From the NCBI RefSeq assembly GCF_017876395.1, contig NZ_JAGINX010000001.1, forward strand, positions 248,001 through 312,000: DNA of 64,000 nucleotides, given 5' to 3'. The notes below the pieces were generated by a model. The model was not told where the DNA came from, searched no databases, and saw nothing but the letters and a program-made list of their open reading frames with translations. Source of the DNA: Nesterenkonia lacusekhoensis (GTDB taxonomy: Bacteria; Actinomycetota; Actinomycetes; Actinomycetales; Micrococcaceae). Made by a program: the position numbers and the translations under genes. Positions 62,334-64,000 of the stretch are shown here, one piece after another (within the stretch, counting starts at the first letter, position 1; every line of letters begins with the position of its first letter).

Positions 62334-64000
62334 GCTCCCGGAGGATGGCCCCCGGCGCAGCTGCGGCGCCGGAGCAGACCGGCACGCTGATCCGTGGGCT
62401 GCGAGAGGCGGGCCCGCGGGCCCTGCTGCTCGAGTTCGCCACCCTCGACGACGTCCTCGCCTGCCATCAGCAGCTCACCACCAGTCCCTTGGAGGGACAG
62501 ATCGATGCCGTGGCTGCTGCCCGGACGATCCTCCTGCGCTTCTCCTGCCGGGCATCGGTCCGTGCGGCGCGCGAGGCGCTGGCCGTTCTGCAGATCGGAG
62601 CGTTCTCCGCTGGGGATGCCCGGCAGGTGGAGTTGGAGGTGGTCTACGACGGTGAGGACCTGCCCGCGCTCGCTGAGACCCTGGGCATGAGCGTGGAGGC
62701 GTTGATCTCCTGGCACACCGGCCAGAGCTGGACCGGCGCCTTCGGCGGTTTCGCGCCTGGCTTCACCTACTGCGTGCCGCAGGGGGAGCGGGCCCAGGCC
62801 CTCGCCGTGCCTCGGCGCAGCACTCCGCGCACTGCGGTTCCCGAAAGCTCCGTGGCCCTGGCCGGTGAGTTCTCGGCGGTCTACCCGCGCGTCTCCCCGG
62901 GCGGCTGGCAGCTGATCGGCCGCACCCCGCAGGTCATGTGGGACCTCTCCCGCGCCGAGCAGGACGCGACGTCGGCAGGATCTGAGTCCGCAGGTACAGG
63001 CGAGCAGCCGTCGTCGCCCGCTCTGGTCAGCCCCGGAGACGCCGTCCGCTACCGGGCCGTGGCGCCCGAGGCCATCGAGTTGAGTGGGCGAAGACGTGCC
63101 GTCTCAGCGACTTCTTCGCCCTCAGACGGCAAGTCTTCGCCCAAACAAGGGGAGAAGGTAGGGCAGGAGGCTCCGGCGCTGACCGTCCTCAGCCCCGGCC
63201 TGCAGAGCCTCTTCCAGGACTTCGGCCGCGGCGGACTCAGCGATCTGGGCGTCTCCCGGGCCGGCGTCGCCGATGAGGCCGCCGCCCTGCAGGCCAACCG
63301 GCTGGTGGGCAACACCGCCGAGACCCCTGTGCTCGAGGTGCTCCATTCCGGTCTGCAGCTGCGGGCCGAGCGCGACCTGGTCCTCGCCGCCTCGGGTGCT
63401 GAGTCGGAGCTCACCATCACTCCCGACGCTGGCAGCTCAGATTCCGACGGTGCAGCACCAGGTGCCCCCGTACCCGCACGCACTGCGCCCTCCCGCACTG
63501 CACCGCTGCGCGCTCCCTTCCTCCTCGTGGCAGGGGAGACCCTCTCGGTGGGCGCTCCCCGCCGCGGGATGCGCACTGTCCTGGCCGTGCGCGGCGGCTT
63601 CCAGGCCGAGCCCGTGCTGGGCAGCGTCTCCGCGGACACCATGTCCGGACTGGGCCCCGCCCCGCTGCAGGCCGGGCAGTCCCTGCGCGTGGGCCCGGAG
63701 CCTGCCCGTTCCGTGGGTGAGCCGGAGTCGGGCGACTGGGAGCCTGCCGCGGAGATCCCCGACGCCGGCCCGGTCACCCTGCGCTTCACCTATGGTCCGC
63801 GCGAGGACTGGTTCAGCAGCGCCGAGGCCCGTCGGCTCACCGAACAGGACTGGCTGGTCACCCAGGAGTCCAACCGGATCGGCATCCGCCTGGACGTCGA
63901 TCCCGAGGACGCACAGGCCCGCGCTCTGGAGCGCTCCGCCGAGGGTGAGCTTCCCAGCGAAGGCGTGGTCCGCGGCTCGCTGCAGATGCCCCCGGCGGGC
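62330..64000 (+). CDS. pxpBC: Fused 5-oxoprolinase subunits B and C (3' end outside window)
   Basis: One uninterrupted frame from ATG 62330 to the window end (557 codons). Residues 15-230 are PxpB/KipI ([47 protein letters not shown]); from about residue 283 is PxpC/KipA ([55 protein letters not shown]). The junction between the two is exactly a copy of the 71-bp palindrome (63079-63149), read in frame. An Ala/Pro-rich insert (63425-63500) interrupts PxpC. Fused B-C proteins are known in some bacteria; the palindromic linker is the odd feature. Confidence 0.92.
   Translation, partial: MSSRRMAPGAAAAPEQTGTLIRGLREAGPRALLLEFATLDDVLACHQQLTTSPLEGQIDAVAAARTILLRFSCRASVRAAREALAVLQIGAFSAGDARQVELEVVYDGEDLPALAETLGMSVEALISWHTGQSWTGAFGGFAPGFTYCVPQGERAQALAVPRRSTPRTAVPESSVALAGEFSAVYPRVSPGGWQLIGRTPQVMWDLSRAEQDATSAGSESAGTGEQPSSPALVSPGDAVRYRAVAPEAIELSGRRRAVSATSSPSDGKSSPKQGEKVGQEAPALTVLSPGLQSLFQDFGRGGLSDLGVSRAGVADEAAALQANRLVGNTAETPVLEVLHSGLQLRAERDLVLAASGAESELTITPDAGSSDSDGAAPGAPVPARTAPSRTAPLRAPFLLVAGETLSVGAPRRGMRTVLAVRGGFQAEPVLGSVSADTMSGLGPAPLQAGQSLRVGPEPARSVGEPESGDWEPAAEIPDAGPVTLRFTYGPREDWFSSAEARRLTEQDWLVTQESNRIGIRLDVDPEDAQARALERSAEGELPSEGVVRGSLQMPPAG
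63079..63149. repeat. 71-bp palindromic element, copy 4, at the pxpB-pxpC junction
   Basis: Begins GTTGAGTGGGCGAAGACGTG and ends AGTCTTCGCCCAAACAAG, same length as the other copies. Read in frame it encodes [20 protein letters not shown], a basic Ser-rich linker. Confidence 0.88.

Overview
The window is a GC-rich actinobacterial chromosome segment. Gene content and order (rplM-rpsI, glmM, coaA, glmS-acpS-nnrDE-alr-tsaE-tsaB-rimI-tsaD, gatCAB, ligA, biotin-dependent acyl-CoA carboxylase with an epsilon subunit, DtxR/IdeR-type iron boxes, many leaderless starts) point to Micrococcales. Micrococcaceae close to Nesterenkonia or Arthrobacter is my tentative guess, from recognition only. It is mostly core genome with few accessory genes: one IS30-family element, a few horizontally coloured genes and many small palindromes. 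No tRNA, rRNA or CRISPR was recognised.

Layout. 0-7 kb: end of a mannitol PTS permease and mtlD, then the reverse-strand fructose operon fruR-fruK-fruA. 6.6-8.1 kb: fruR operator and promoter region, a long rplM leader, rplM-rpsI. 8.2-9.6 kb: IS30-family element, followed by a probable gene remnant. 10-16 kb: glmM, nadX, two M15 peptidase lipoproteins around mscL, coaA. 16-24 kb: one long forward cluster for amino-sugar, ACP, NAD(P)HX repair, D-alanine and tRNA t6A functions. 24-29 kb: YbdK-type ligase, GH3 lipoprotein, small hypothetical, THUMP-like methyltransferase. 29-33 kb: siderophore ABC importer with two candidate DtxR boxes. 33-35 kb: MHS-family transporter. 35-37.5 kb: ATPase-LuxR hybrid regulator and hxlA/hxlB (formaldehyde, RuMP). 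37.7-42.2 kb: accD-accE-maf-accA3 operon. 42-51 kb: SDR, birA, PH-like membrane protein, adenylate cyclase, PP2C, gatCAB. 51-58.8 kb: fructosamine kinase-like protein, a PIF1-like helicase fused to a degenerate DnaQ domain and a BRCT domain, mosaic ligA, inositol phosphatase, GNAT, low-molecular-weight phosphatase. 58.8-64 kb: Na+/alanine symporter, CPBP protease, pxpA and a fused pxpB-pxpC that runs off the end.

The most unusual signals are: (1) a family of 71-bp palindromes with four copies, two of them read through in frame inside genes (accE and the junction of the pxpB-pxpC fusion); (2) the helicase / pseudo-exonuclease / BRCT protein divergent from a ligA whose middle third has different base composition; (3) a single protein joining a histidine-kinase-type ATPase directly to a LuxR DNA-binding domain, beside the hxl genes; (4) repeated 17-19 bp minisatellites, three of which are in-frame 18-bp triplets in alr, tsaB and birA.
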